This document shows, piece after piece, positions 33,412 to 42,507 of a stretch of 64,000 bases of DNA; position 1 is the first letter of the stretch, and the number at the start of each line of letters is the position of its first letter. Made by a program: the position numbers and the translations under genes. Location: the NCBI RefSeq assembly GCF_011046735.1, contig NZ_CP049258.1, positions 4,916,001 through 4,980,000 on the forward strand, given 5' to 3'. This DNA is from Nordella sp. HKS 07. Its GTDB lineage: Bacteria; Pseudomonadota; Alphaproteobacteria; Rhizobiales; Aestuariivirgaceae. The notes beneath the pieces were generated by a model, which was given only the letters and a program-made list of their open reading frames with translations, had not been told where the DNA came from and did not search any database.

Positions 33412-33740
33412 GGCATTCTCCTGTTGTCTTGGCTTTCGGCCGCCCCCAGCACTTTTCGCTGCGCGTCAAGCGTGGTTTTAGCCGATACGGGGAGAGGGTC
33501 TATCGAGCCCAATGTGGCGCCAACATCGCAGGTTTCTTACAAATAGTTATTCGAACTGATCGCAATTGCGGCGTCTGCTGCAATCGGATCTGCAACTGCT
33601 GTGCTACGACTTGATCCGGTTGCCTGATGGGTCGTCGAGTAAGCAAAAGGTCACCAGCTGCTCCAATCAGTTCGCTCTTAAGCCACGTGGGCATGCCCTA
33701 AAGTCAAAACTGTCGGAAGAAGAACTGCAGACTGTGAGGC
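33412..33740. other. Gene-free stretch
   Basis: No convincing gene on either strand. It separates the DUF1344 gene, whose promoter it must contain, from the integrase remnant. Confidence 0.4.
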
Positions 33741-34023
33741 ATGGCTATTGCGTTCGCACCGCTGAAAGCGGCTCTCGATGATGACCGCGGCAAAGCCGGC
33801 CCCATCCTGCTGAACAGCGACAAGCGGCCTTGGACAGGAGACCGGTTCCGTTCTTCATGGCGCAAAGCCAACAGAAGCGGAGATCGCCACCATTACCGGC
33901 CATAGCCTTGGTGACGTGCGGTCGATTCTTGATGCGCACTACTTGCACCGTGATCCCACACGTGAATCAGCGATCCGAAAGCTCGAAAAGAGAACGATTT
34001 CTCCCAACCGAGCGTCCAACTGA
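33741..34023 (+). pseudogene. Tyrosine integrase remnant with internal deletion
   Basis: The first frame reads APLKAALDDDRGKAGPILLN and WTGDRFRSSWRKAN, the region ahead of the catalytic core. It then jumps to another frame with TEAEIATITGHSLGDVRSIL and DAHYLHRDPT, the family's C-terminal box II with its histidine and tyrosine. The HxLR part is deleted at the junction (about 33870). It marks an older integration beside the tRNA fragment at 34071. Confidence 0.8.
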
Positions 34024-34070
34024 CCTGGAATGCTCCAGATGACCAATAAGGAAAGTGTAAGAAAAACAAG

Positions 34071-34119
34071 TGGCTGGGGAACTAGGATTCGAACCTAGAC
34101 TGGCGGAGTCAGAGTCCGC
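34071..34119 (-). other. Attachment site: 3' fragment of tRNA-Gln(CUG)
   Basis: On the minus strand the sequence gives anticodon stem-loop GCGGACTCTGACTCCGC (loop CTCTGAC, anticodon CTG), variable loop, T-arm CTAGGTTCGAATCCTAG, and the acceptor end TTCCCCAGCCA. The D-arm and 5' acceptor half are absent: upstream DNA is unrelated and AT-rich. A duplicated tRNA 3' half next to an integrase gene is the classical att scar of an integrated element. Confidence 0.88.
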
Positions 34120-34239
34120 AAGTCTAATATATGGAATCATTCGGTATATCTGATATTGCTGGATTTTTTTGCTTGATAGTTGCGCCTTTTGCGTTTATTT
34201 GATCCCTGTCGGTTACACAACGGTTACATGGAAGATGGA

Positions 34240-35418
34240 ATGCCAAGACTGACGGAAACCCGGGCCCTGCGCGCCAAACTGCCCAAAAAGGGCACGAAAT
34301 TTGACTGGTGTTCGGAGGTTAGAACCTTCGGCGCACGCTACACGCCGGGCAGCCGGACTTGGGTGGTTTACCCACGCTGCACGAACGGCATCCGCGTCAT
34401 GATTGCCCTTGGCGCGGTCGGCGTGCTGCCCTTCGAGGGGCCGCCCCACCGCCCCGGCGCGCGCGATCTTGCCATTGCCGCCATTACAGCGGCAAGGCGA
34501 GGGGAGGACCCACGCGTAGCTATCGGGCAGGCGAACGCCCCGGAAGGCCTGACGCTTGCCGAGGTGTGGCAAGCCTACGCGGACGCCGGTTTTCCGAAGC
34601 TGAAGGGTACAGGCCGCAAGCGCGCCTCGACGATCAAGCGCGACACCGATCGCTATAATTACCGCATCAAGCCGATGCTCGGGGGCGAGGCGGTAAGCCG
34701 AATCGATACGGCAAGGGTCCGGCGCTGGCTCGATACCATCGAAGCGGACGGTCAGCGCAACCATTCGCTGGTGCTCCTGAAAAGTCTCCTGTCGTTTGCC
34801 GCATCGCGCAATCTGGCGACCACTCAGGCAATCGCCATCTCGGCTCAGAAATCCAAGGAAATGCAGAACTTCTACACGACCGACGAACTGGTGCGGCTCG
34901 ACGCGGCTATGGTCGAGCTCATGCGGGAGAAGCCCGAACGGCGAATGGGTTTCGCGGCCTTGCGCCTGCTCCTGCTGACTGGCGCGCGTAAGGGCCAAAT
35001 CCTGTCGCTACGCTGGTCCGACGTCGACCTGAAACACGGAGTACTCGCGCTTGAAAAGGATAAGACGAGCGAAAATCGCAGAGATATCCTCCTGCTGCCG
35101 GAAGCCGTGGCGATTCTTAAGGGGTTGCCGAGGAGGAGTTCCTCGTTCGTGTTCCCCGCCGATTCGAAATCGGGCCATACGGTCAACATCGAAAAGCACC
35201 TCAATGACGCAGTCGAGCGCGCCGGTGTCAACCTTCACAGAATTCATGATCTGCGGCATAGTTTTGCGAGCGCAGCCATTAGAACAGGCACGAGCTTGTA
35301 CGTCACTGGCCAGCTGCTCGGCCACAAACAAGCCACCACCACACAGCGTTATGCCCACCTTGAGCATGATGTAGCGCGCGAGGCTTTGGAGCGTATCGCC
35401 AAGGCAATAGGAGGTTGA
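34240..35418 (+). CDS. int: Tyrosine-type site-specific integrase
   Basis: A 392-residue recombinase. An N-terminal arm-type domain (about 1-80) precedes a core-binding domain (about 90-190) and the catalytic domain. The catalytic residues are in GARKGQILSLRW (Arg), LHRIHDLRHSFASAA (His and Arg), LLGHKQATTTQRYAHL (His and nucleophilic Tyr). It lies 120 bases from the tRNA-Gln fragment and should have integrated its element there. The start could also be 34228 (MEDGMPRL); GGAAG favours 34240. Confidence 0.9.
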   Translation: MPRLTETRALRAKLPKKGTKFDWCSEVRTFGARYTPGSRTWVVYPRCTNGIRVMIALGAVGVLPFEGPPHRPGARDLAIAAITAARRGEDPRVAIGQANAPEGLTLAEVWQAYADAGFPKLKGTGRKRASTIKRDTDRYNYRIKPMLGGEAVSRIDTARVRRWLDTIEADGQRNHSLVLLKSLLSFAASRNLATTQAIAISAQKSKEMQNFYTTDELVRLDAAMVELMREKPERRMGFAALRLLLLTGARKGQILSLRWSDVDLKHGVLALEKDKTSENRRDILLLPEAVAILKGLPRRSSSFVFPADSKSGHTVNIEKHLNDAVERAGVNLHRIHDLRHSFASAAIRTGTSLYVTGQLLGHKQATTTQRYAHLEHDVAREALERIAKAIGG

Positions 35419-35781
35419 TGGACCGCCGCAAACCAGAACCCGTGCTGATTAGGGGACTGCCGTCACATCGCGTTTTGCGCAACTCTCTGGCGATTAGTGC
35501 TGGCACGGGCCGGCGGCGTGAGTCCAAAACATTGTAGGCGGCGCGCTGCAGAATTGGGGTTGCCAAGGCCCGGCGACGGATTCGGCGCTTAAACTCAGGC
35601 GCATCCCTATGGCCGGTTTGGCGGCCGCACTTGTTAGGAGCCTGATGGGGAACACGCATGGAATCACCGGGGCTGCCTCGCGAAAAGGACACACCCGCAT
35701 AAATTTTTACTAATCGCATGGGTTGCGAACATGCATTGTTTGGTTGTTTAAGGGCTGGCCAATCAAATTATGGAGCCAGCC
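35419..35781. other. Gene-free stretch
   Basis: No convincing gene. AT-rich sequence near 35698-35770 (ATAAATTTTTAC and TTGGTTGTTTAA) probably contains the promoter for the three small phage-type genes that follow. Confidence 0.4.
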
Positions 35782-36021
35782 ATGCCGCCCATTCCCGCAG
35801 AGCAAGTCTCGCCGTTCGACTCTGAAAATCATCCGAATCACGTCACGCCCTTCCCGCACTTAACCACGAACGAACTCGCCGCGCGCTGGCGCTGCACCGT
35901 CTTTACCATCAGCGCGAAATATCGTTCGCTCGGCTTACGGCCGATCCGCGTCGGCAAGCGTTTGTTGTTTCCCATTGTTCAGATTGAAGCCGCTGAGCGG
36001 CGGTCGATGGGAGCCCAGTGA
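35782..36021 (+). CDS. Small helix-turn-helix protein, excisionase-like
   Basis: A 79-residue protein with a winged-helix segment LTTNELAARWRCTVFTISAK followed by RPIRVGKRLLFP, the pattern of AlpA/Xis excisionases (MerR-like fold). GGAG lies six bases before the ATG at 35782; an in-frame ATG at 35770 overlaps it. Next to the integrase, it likely directs excision or represses the element's promoter. Confidence 0.75.
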   Translation: MPPIPAEQVSPFDSENHPNHVTPFPHLTTNELAARWRCTVFTISAKYRSLGLRPIRVGKRLLFPIVQIEAAERRSMGAQ

Positions 36022-36284
36022 TTCGCCGTGACCACTGCAAAAACGAAGGGTATCAGAGGCCTGATCGAGGTGTGGGACGCCAGGCGTTTTTCCCGCGCAT
36101 GAGCAGCGACATCGAGGAACTGACGGGTTTGATGGTCCGTGAGGACCGAGCCACCTTCGCGCGCTGGAAGCCAATTGCCGCTGCGATATCCCCACATTCC
36201 GGGCTGTCCACCTACTCAGAAACCGAAACGGTCGTTGTGGAGTCGCCCGTGGCACCGGCAAACGACATCGGTGCGATTCCCTAA
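36018..36284 (+). CDS. Small hypothetical protein of the mobile element
   Basis: An 88-residue frame from a GTG that overlaps the preceding stop (GTGA) and has GGGAG before it. An internal ATG at 36099 (MSSDIEELTGLMVREDRATF) gives 61 residues and may be the true start. In that case a 24-residue frame from the GTG at 36028 (MTTAKTKGIRGLIEVWDARR) fills the gap and ends in an ATGA overlap. Its own stop is followed by an ATG one base away. No family recognised. Confidence 0.5.
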   Translation: MIRRDHCKNEGYQRPDRGVGRQAFFPRMSSDIEELTGLMVREDRATFARWKPIAAAISPHSGLSTYSETETVVVESPVAPANDIGAIP

Positions 36285-37081
36285 TGACCGGCGACGATTT
36301 CACCAAGAACAAGCTGAAGTGGATTGAGTGCATCGCCGCTGACGCGAAGCTTAGCGCTAGCGCGGTTCGCCTTGGCGTGCTCCTGGCTACCCGGTTTCTC
36401 AACCGCAAGTACGGCTATGCCTTTCCGGCGCAGGACACCCTTGCCAAGATCTTGGATATCAACGACCGCACCATTCGCCGCGTCGCCAGCGAACTAGTCG
36501 CGGCCGGCTATCTGATCTCCAAGCAGGGAGGACCGGGCGTATCCAACCGCTACCGGATCATCTTCCCTGACCGGACAATCACTAGCGAGATGCCGCCCTC
36601 ACCGGACAAAAATGCCCGGTCAGACGAAAAGCTGACCGGACAAATTTGTCCAACTGGCTGGGCAAAAATGCCCGTTCTTACAGGACAAAAATGTCCTACT
36701 AACCCTATGAGGGTTCCCTTTGAGGAACCCTCGGGAGAGATCGCGCACCCGCGCGAGCGCGCGGCTGACGCCGCGCTCGCGCAAGAGTTCGAAGCCTTCA
36801 TGGAGGCCTATCCGTCAGGCCATGGCGGCAACCGCCAGTTCGCCGAGAATTGCTTCAAGCAAAAGGTGAAGGATGGCGTGGATCCGGCCCACATAATCGC
36901 CGGCGCCAAATGTTATAGGGCATCTGGCGAACATCCGATTTATCCGGTCAAGTGGCTGAAGCAAGAGGGCTGGCTCAAGGAATACCGGCCTGCGCCGAAG
37001 CGCAGCGGCGGCCGGTCGGCACGCGGTGGTGACCGTAGCTGGCTGAACGCGGGGCGTAGCATCATAGGAGAGGACCGTTGA
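36284..37081 (+). CDS. Helix-turn-helix protein, probable replication initiator of the element
   Basis: A 265-residue protein. The N-terminal winged helix (about 20-95) reads AFPAQDTLAKILDINDRTIR and ASELVAAGYLISKQGG. A C-terminal region around 170-230 (FEAFMEAYPSGHGG ... CFKQKVKDGVDPAHIIAGAK) resembles DnaT/replication-protein tails of phages. Between them, residues about 105-140 are low in structure and are encoded by four 14-bp near-palindromes. The arrangement matches initiators that bind iterons inside their own gene, such as lambda O. It is coupled to its neighbours by overlapping stops and starts. Confidence 0.72.
   Translation: MTGDDFTKNKLKWIECIAADAKLSASAVRLGVLLATRFLNRKYGYAFPAQDTLAKILDINDRTIRRVASELVAAGYLISKQGGPGVSNRYRIIFPDRTITSEMPPSPDKNARSDEKLTGQICPTGWAKMPVLTGQKCPTNPMRVPFEEPSGEIAHPRERAADAALAQEFEAFMEAYPSGHGGNRQFAENCFKQKVKDGVDPAHIIAGAKCYRASGEHPIYPVKWLKQEGWLKEYRPAPKRSGGRSARGGDRSWLNAGRSIIGEDR
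36604..36696. repeat. Four 14-bp near-palindromic iterons inside the HTH gene
   Basis: GGACAAAAATGCCC (36604-36617), GGACAAATTTGTCC (36638-36651, perfect), GGGCAAAAATGCCC (36660-36673) and GGACAAAAATGTCC (36683-36696). Starts are 34, 22 and 23 bases apart, roughly two to three helical turns. Confidence 0.85.
36709..36732. repeat. Perfect palindrome next to the iterons
   Basis: Arms GAGGGTTCC and GGAACCCTC around CTTTGA, 12 bases after the last iteron and within the same reading frame. It could be part of an origin. Confidence 0.7.
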
Positions 37082-37962
37082 ATAAGATTGTTAAGTCGGA
37101 TTCGGCGAACCTGACGGTCCTCAAAGGCGCGCAGGATCTCGCCGACTTTGATCGGTTCGCGAAGGAAACCGAAAAGCTCGCCAAGGTCAGGCGGAAACTT
37201 CACCAAGTCACTGAGCCGCTGCGCGAAATGAATTCAACGACCGACGAAATGGAGCGCGTCATCAAGGAAGCAAAGGCGGCGCTCGAGCGCTATTCCTGCG
37301 ACGGCACTTTGGAGCGTGTCAAGCGGCTCGAAGGCCAGGCCGCAAAGCTCGAGCCGGGGGAATACTACACGGAAGATGGCGAGATGTCGGCGTCGTTCGG
37401 TATGGCCATGCTCATCAACTTCCTGACGGCTTTTCCCACCAGCAACGTGCCCGATCCCCCTCTGTTTCTGAAGATCCTATCGGAAGAGGTCGGGGCTCGC
37501 GCACCGAATTGGTTTGCGCTAAACGCCGCCTTGTTGCATCTGCGGCGGACTTCGAAATTCGTGCCGACCCTTTCTGAGTTGCTCGAAACCCTTGATCGCG
37601 AAGAAAAGGTCTGGTCCCACCGGTTAGAGGCCCATGATGAACTTGGATACGAATTGAGCGAGCTGCCTACACTGATCGAAGAGGCCGAGGCCTGGGTCGT
37701 AGAGAAGCGCGAGAGAATGGAAAGCGAGCGGCTGGAGCGTGAGCGGTTGGAGCGCGACAGGGAACGGCAGCGTGCGCTGCCGATCACACCTGGCGACCGT
37801 GTCGAAGTTGAGTATTTGGGGCCCGGGACAGTAGTCAGACCCTGGGGCGACGACCTGATGTTGGTCGCCTTCGACCGCTTAGACTACGAGCAGTGTATGG
37901 ATATCTCATGCCTGAAGCGGCTGCTCCCTGGGGATGTCAACTTCGAACAGGTGAGAGCCTGA
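37078..37962 (+). CDS. Hypothetical coiled-coil protein of the mobile element
   Basis: A 294-residue protein from a TTG that overlaps the preceding stop and follows GAGAGG. Helical regions occupy residues 20-90 and a strongly charged coiled coil lies at about 205-240 (EKRERMESERLERERLERDR). The central part VPDPPLFLKILSEEVGARAP resembles phage proteins encoded after replication initiators. The C-terminal ITPGDRVEVEYLGPGTVV looks like a small beta-barrel domain. Function unknown. Confidence 0.7.
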   Translation: MNKIVKSDSANLTVLKGAQDLADFDRFAKETEKLAKVRRKLHQVTEPLREMNSTTDEMERVIKEAKAALERYSCDGTLERVKRLEGQAAKLEPGEYYTEDGEMSASFGMAMLINFLTAFPTSNVPDPPLFLKILSEEVGARAPNWFALNAALLHLRRTSKFVPTLSELLETLDREEKVWSHRLEAHDELGYELSELPTLIEEAEAWVVEKRERMESERLERERLERDRERQRALPITPGDRVEVEYLGPGTVVRPWGDDLMLVAFDRLDYEQCMDISCLKRLLPGDVNFEQVRA

Positions 37963-38491
37963 TGTCCGTTTATCCGTACTGCACGCAACGATGGCGGGGA
38001 GGGGGGCGTCAAAAGTCTAGAAGGCCTCCCAAGGCGACCCGCGCGCCCCAAGCATCCAGGGAATTTTTTTCTGCCGTGATGGTGCCTGGGCGTATACCGG
38101 AAGCGCGCTGCCTGATGGCGGCAGAGCCGCGCTGTCGGTGCGGGATTTGGCGGCGAGTGAACCGGCAATGCATGACTCCCCCACGGAGGCTGGCGTTGCC
38201 ACCCGTGACGAGGAGCTAGGAGCTGCGAGAACTGAGTTGCTGTCCTAACGCCATGTCCTTTGGCTGGTGCTTCTTGAAGGCTGCTACATGCCCTTTGAGT
38301 TTGGCGGCCATCGAATGTGGGGCCTCCGATGTCTTGGTCCGGTCCCCCATTCGATCGGCAACTTCGCTGCCGGCAAGCGGCTGAAGCAATTCATGACCAA
38401 CGTGAGGGCGGATATTTCTGCGACACGGCGCTGCGCGATCCCATGGTGAACTGATTTGTTCGCTCCCTCCGGTGGGGGCACTGATGCAGGC
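37963..38491. other. Stretch without a convincing gene; possible eroded frames
   Basis: A frame starting MSVYPYCTQRWRGGGRQ overlaps the preceding stop and then degrades. Another frame from about 38018 to 38248 reads GIFFCRDGAWAYTGSALPDG and EAGVATRDEELGAARTELLS without a start. These may be remnants of phage genes at the edge of the element. Confidence 0.35.
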
Positions 38492-41413
38492 CTAGGGCCG
38501 ACCCATCCCGGTCACCGAACTGGCGTAGGCGATCAGGCCGTGGAAGTCGTCCTCCATCCGGTCGGGCGCGGGCGCGCGCAGCGGCGCGGGTGGAACCTGG
38601 CCGTTCACCGGCGCCGGGGCGCGGTTCGCGATCGCGGCCATCTCGGCGGCGAGGGTGTTGAAGTCCGACCGCGGGCGCGGCGAATCCAGAGTCAACACGT
38701 CGCGCAGGTCCGGCATCCCGGCCATTCGGGCGCCGAGGTTGGGCGGGAACGGTGCGCAGAAGCGGCGCAGGATGGTCGCCGGGATTGTGGTGTGGTCGTA
38801 GATCGCCTTGGCCACGTTCACCTTGCCGTCCGGCATCGACGGGATGAAGGGCGAGATCACGAAAGCCGGCACACGCACCCCGAGGCGCCGCTCGCCATTG
38901 GCCAGGGGCGGGATGTCGCGCGTGGTGGTGGTCCCGTCCGGGGCGGTGTGAGTCGTCTGGTACGGCAGAGGGACGTGGTCGTAGAAGCCGCCGTGCTCGT
39001 CGTAGGTGATGATGAGCAGGGTCTTGTCCCACTGCGTACGGCCATTCGCATCAGCGGGGCTGTCGAGCAGGGCGCTGACGATCGTGGCAATCAGCCGCTG
39101 GCCGTTGAACATGTCCGCCGGCGCATGGTCGTCGTTGCCGTCGGGCGCCTCGATATAGTCCGGCTCGATGAATGACACCGCCGGCAGCCGGCCGGCCCGC
39201 GCGACGGCGGCGAAGCCATCCGTGGGGCTCGCGAAGCTCGCGATATTGGTCTCGTCGAACGTGAAGTTTCGGATCAGCCTGAGCATGCTGTAGCCGTGCT
39301 CGAACAGCTTCCAGGACACGTTCCGCGCCGTCAGGTGGTCGAAAAAGGTCCTGGCCTCGAGCGGCGCGAAGCTCTTCGCCAAGTCTGGGTTCTCGGCTTC
39401 AGGGCTGCCATAGATGTCTTCGCTGAGGTCGCCACCCAGCGAGATGAAGCGGTTGGGTAAAGTGCCGCCGATGTGCGAGCAGAACCAGCGGTCGCAGATG
39501 GCGAACTCGCGCGTCAGGGCGCCGTAGGCCGGAAGCTCCGCGTCGGTCAGGTAGTTCATGATGAGTTGCAGCTCGGCCTGGCCGTTCCCCGGCTTGCGCG
39601 CGAAGTCGGCGACGAATCCCTTCATGCCGTCGGCGATTTGGCGCTCGACGCAGGCGTGGCCATGGCACGGGTTGTCGAGACCGAACGAGGGCCAGGCGGT
39701 CGTGCGCGTGCGGCTCGCGCGGAACAGGTGGCCGCCCGGCAGGTCGGGAAATCGAATCGTGTCGCGCGCATTGTCACCAGGCAGCAAGCCGTCGACATTG
39801 TCCTGCAGCGGCTCGCGCTCATGCTCCGCGCTCTCGTCAGCGGAAAGCAGCTTCGATCGCGGCAGCATGCCGTCGCGTGACAGATAGCCGAGCACCTGGT
39901 CGAACGAGCGGTTTTCCTGCATTAGCACGACGATGTGTTCGATCTTGGACAGGGCGCCCGGGCTCACGCCGTGCAGCGGGGTCGGGTCGACGCCGAATCC
40001 CTCAGGGGGCAGCGGCTCCTCGAACGGCAGGTCGAACAACCGGGGCGCGCCGGCGGTGGCGACCCCACCGCTGCCGCCGCCGTCGGAAACCATGTCCGGC
40101 TGCACGATCGTCCCGCCCGTATCCGAACTGAACACCAGTTCGTGCGAAGGTGTCTGGCGGCCCACGTAAGTGAGCACCATGGCGTCGGCGTTGGGATCGT
40201 AGCGGATGTTCTCCACCTCGTAGCGGCCCACCAGCCAGGGCCTGAGGTAGCGGTCCATAAGGTTGCCCTTTGCGGAGAACTGCAGCCGGTACAGGTAGTC
40301 CTCGATCGCCTTCTTCACGACCTGCTTGACGTTGATCGTCTCAAGCCCTTGGCTCGCGGAGGGATAGGTTACGTCCCGGTCGAGGGCGTCGAGCAGGGGC
40401 GACTCCACGGCCACGTAGTAGCCGATGGTTCCCTGGCTGTAGGGCGAGAGATAGAACTTGGCCGCGACCCACAGCGGATCCGGCAACTGGGCCGACGGGT
40501 TCGGGCCGGGGATATCTAACTCGGCCGTATGCGAGTCGCGGTAGCTGAAATCGAACCGCAGCTTGAAGTACGGCATCTGGCCCTGGCCGGCGATAGGTCC
40601 CTGTTCGCCCCCTGCCTCAACGCTAATCGTGTCGAGCGTTATATGCGGCAGCTTCAAGCGGTCGGTTCCCAGCGGGACATACTGGTCGTCGAGCGGCTTG
40701 TCATAGAGCAGGGCGAACTGCTCGTCCCATTTGTAGGCAAGCAGGCCCCCTTCGAGATAGGCCCAGGCGATGTAGGGATTGCTGTCCCAATTCTTGGCGA
40801 AGCCGCGGCTGAAGAATCCCATCGGGATGGTGCGGGTCAGGATAGGAAGGACGCTGGGATACTGGGCGTGGATTCTGTAGCGCCGACGTTCCAGCGACCC
40901 GTCCTGGTTACGGGTGATGCGCAGCGCCCAGATGTCTCCGGCGTTGGGGGTCTGATGCAGGATGGTGTGGCTCTGCGGATTGAGGTCCGGGACCACTTGA
41001 CCGCCTCGCAGAAGCTCCAGCGTCAGCTCCATGGTGGGGCCGAAGCTGCCGCCGATGTCGTCGATGAGGTCGAGGTCGCCCCCGAGTCCGCCGGTCGGGA
41101 AACGAGGCTGGGCGCGGCGGATCGTGCCGCCGGCAGCGGGTGTCGCGGAGCCTGCGCCTCCCGGATCGGCCTCCAGCCGCCCGAGTGGCGTATGCAGTCC
41201 CGGGCCGCCGGCGTGGCCGCCGAGGCCAGGCTGCGGCGTCCCCGAGCCGTGTTCCAATGGCGTAGCCGGCGTGCTGGACTGCCAGCCGGATGGCATGGCG
41301 TAGAATGACTGGACGATGATGGTTCCCGGCGTCATCGGCGGCAGCCGCCACAGGCCGGTCTCGCCTGGACTGAGTTCGATGAGCGCCTCGTGAGTCCGAT
41401 AAGCAAATGCCAT
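38492..41413 (-). CDS. Phospholipase C-like phosphoesterase with long N-terminal domain
   Basis: A 973-residue protein. Residues about 490-940 form the phosphoesterase (PF04185) domain: KIEHIVVLMQENRSFDQVLG with the catalytic ENRSFD motif, DPDYIEAPDGN-like EPDYIEAPDGNDDHAPAD, and TYDEHGGFYDHVPLP (metal-binding DEHGGFYDH). About 430 N-terminal residues hold a separate beta-rich region of unknown fold. No signal peptide is visible, unlike classical secreted PlcC/AcpA enzymes. GAGGAG lies eight bases before the ATG at 41413. It probably hydrolyses phospho- or sphingolipids. Confidence 0.88.
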   Translation of the reverse strand: MAFAYRTHEALIELSPGETGLWRLPPMTPGTIIVQSFYAMPSGWQSSTPATPLEHGSGTPQPGLGGHAGGPGLHTPLGRLEADPGGAGSATPAAGGTIRRAQPRFPTGGLGGDLDLIDDIGGSFGPTMELTLELLRGGQVVPDLNPQSHTILHQTPNAGDIWALRITRNQDGSLERRRYRIHAQYPSVLPILTRTIPMGFFSRGFAKNWDSNPYIAWAYLEGGLLAYKWDEQFALLYDKPLDDQYVPLGTDRLKLPHITLDTISVEAGGEQGPIAGQGQMPYFKLRFDFSYRDSHTAELDIPGPNPSAQLPDPLWVAAKFYLSPYSQGTIGYYVAVESPLLDALDRDVTYPSASQGLETINVKQVVKKAIEDYLYRLQFSAKGNLMDRYLRPWLVGRYEVENIRYDPNADAMVLTYVGRQTPSHELVFSSDTGGTIVQPDMVSDGGGSGGVATAGAPRLFDLPFEEPLPPEGFGVDPTPLHGVSPGALSKIEHIVVLMQENRSFDQVLGYLSRDGMLPRSKLLSADESAEHEREPLQDNVDGLLPGDNARDTIRFPDLPGGHLFRASRTRTTAWPSFGLDNPCHGHACVERQIADGMKGFVADFARKPGNGQAELQLIMNYLTDAELPAYGALTREFAICDRWFCSHIGGTLPNRFISLGGDLSEDIYGSPEAENPDLAKSFAPLEARTFFDHLTARNVSWKLFEHGYSMLRLIRNFTFDETNIASFASPTDGFAAVARAGRLPAVSFIEPDYIEAPDGNDDHAPADMFNGQRLIATIVSALLDSPADANGRTQWDKTLLIITYDEHGGFYDHVPLPYQTTHTAPDGTTTTRDIPPLANGERRLGVRVPAFVISPFIPSMPDGKVNVAKAIYDHTTIPATILRRFCAPFPPNLGARMAGMPDLRDVLTLDSPRPRSDFNTLAAEMAAIANRAPAPVNGQVPPAPLRAPAPDRMEDDFHGLIAYASSVTGMGRP

Positions 41414-41805
41414 TGCACCCGCTCCTCGTCGGCTCGTCCGCTTCATGCGCCTGGCAGGGAACTCTTCGCTTCCGGTTGGTTCCGATGCTCGCGCCGGTGA
41501 ATGAGGGTCATCCTACTCGAAGCCTCTCCTTCCGAAAAGGGGCGATAGGCGGAGCGATTAACCGTTTCCAACACCTCAAGCCCTTGGGCTGGCAAAAGCC
41601 GGCTCCATTTTATGAGGCCGGGGTTAAAGCTACAATCCCGCGAATGCACACCGCCTGAGCATAAGTCCAGCAATCGTTGTCGCGTTACCGATATCGTAGC
41701 CACGGGTTCGAGTACGAGCACAGGGCTCGGGAAATCGCCACGGGTGTTTTGCGGGACCCCTTGCTTGCGTTTTAATTCCGGCGATGCGTCGCCGCTCGGC
41801 CAGCA
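41414..41805. other. Gene-free stretch
   Basis: No convincing gene. It contains the promoter side of the phosphoesterase gene and the end of the small membrane protein cluster transcribed toward it. Confidence 0.4.
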
Positions 41806-42507
41806 CTATCTCACCACTCCTTTGAGACCTGCCTCCGCCACCCTCTTCAGCTTTGCAGCGCTGCCCCTGGCCCCTTTTTTAAAGGCGTCGGGGGTCAAGT
41901 CTTGAGCAACGGCTTCATCTGTGGCCTCAGCGATCGCCGTGGTCACCCTATCGCCAGCGGCTTCCGCCGCGCCTTTGACTGTTTCCCTCAGCTTTTCGCC
42001 CGCCGTTCCCATCAGGCGCTCTTCGGTGCCTGTTGACGGGAAGGCGGAGGCAATAACCGCCCCCACTGCGACGCCAACCGCTGCCAAAGCCAGTGGCTGA
42101 CGATCCAGCAAGTCCGCCAGCCCGCTTCGAAAAGGCAGCGAGTGGTTGCCGCTATCCGCGTTCCGTTTGTCCGGCTTCGTCGTCGCCGTCTCAGATCCCT
42201 CCATATCGACGCCGACTTTGGAGGCCGCAGCCTTCATGCCGTCCGATACCGCATCGCTTACTCCCGCAGTAGCCTTGCGTATTTGATCGACAGCCCCGAC
42301 CACCGTGGATCCGATCGCCCCGGTTGCGACATCGACGGCTGTGTCCAGCGTGTCTCTGCTCGCGCGCGCGGCTCTTGACGTCGTCCCAACGACTGCACGG
42401 GACTTGCTGAAAAGCATCCAGGCCAAGCCCAATCCGATCAATCCTGCCGCAACTGGATTGTCGCGTACCGCGTCATTCACGTTGTCGAGAAAATGTTCCG
42501 ATCTCAT
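41806..42507 (-). CDS. Membrane-associated stress-type protein
   Basis: A 233-residue protein with two short hydrophobic segments (NPVAAGLIGLGLAWMLFSKS near 16, PLALAAVGVAVGAVIASAFP near 135) separated by alanine-rich amphipathic helices. The pattern NPVAAGLIGLGLAWM resembles the C-terminal anchor of DUF883/DUF3618 proteins. It overlaps the holin-X-type gene upstream by four bases (ATGA). No catalytic motif. Probably envelope stress-related. Confidence 0.7.
   Translation of the reverse strand: MRSEHFLDNVNDAVRDNPVAAGLIGLGLAWMLFSKSRAVVGTTSRAARASRDTLDTAVDVATGAIGSTVVGAVDQIRKATAGVSDAVSDGMKAAASKVGVDMEGSETATTKPDKRNADSGNHSLPFRSGLADLLDRQPLALAAVGVAVGAVIASAFPSTGTEERLMGTAGEKLRETVKGAAEAAGDRVTTAIAEATDEAVAQDLTPDAFKKGARGSAAKLKRVAEAGLKGVVR

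Noticed and set aside
34071-34119. A functional tRNA-Gln gene
   Set aside because: Only the anticodon arm to the CCA end is present; the D-arm and 5' acceptor strand are missing.
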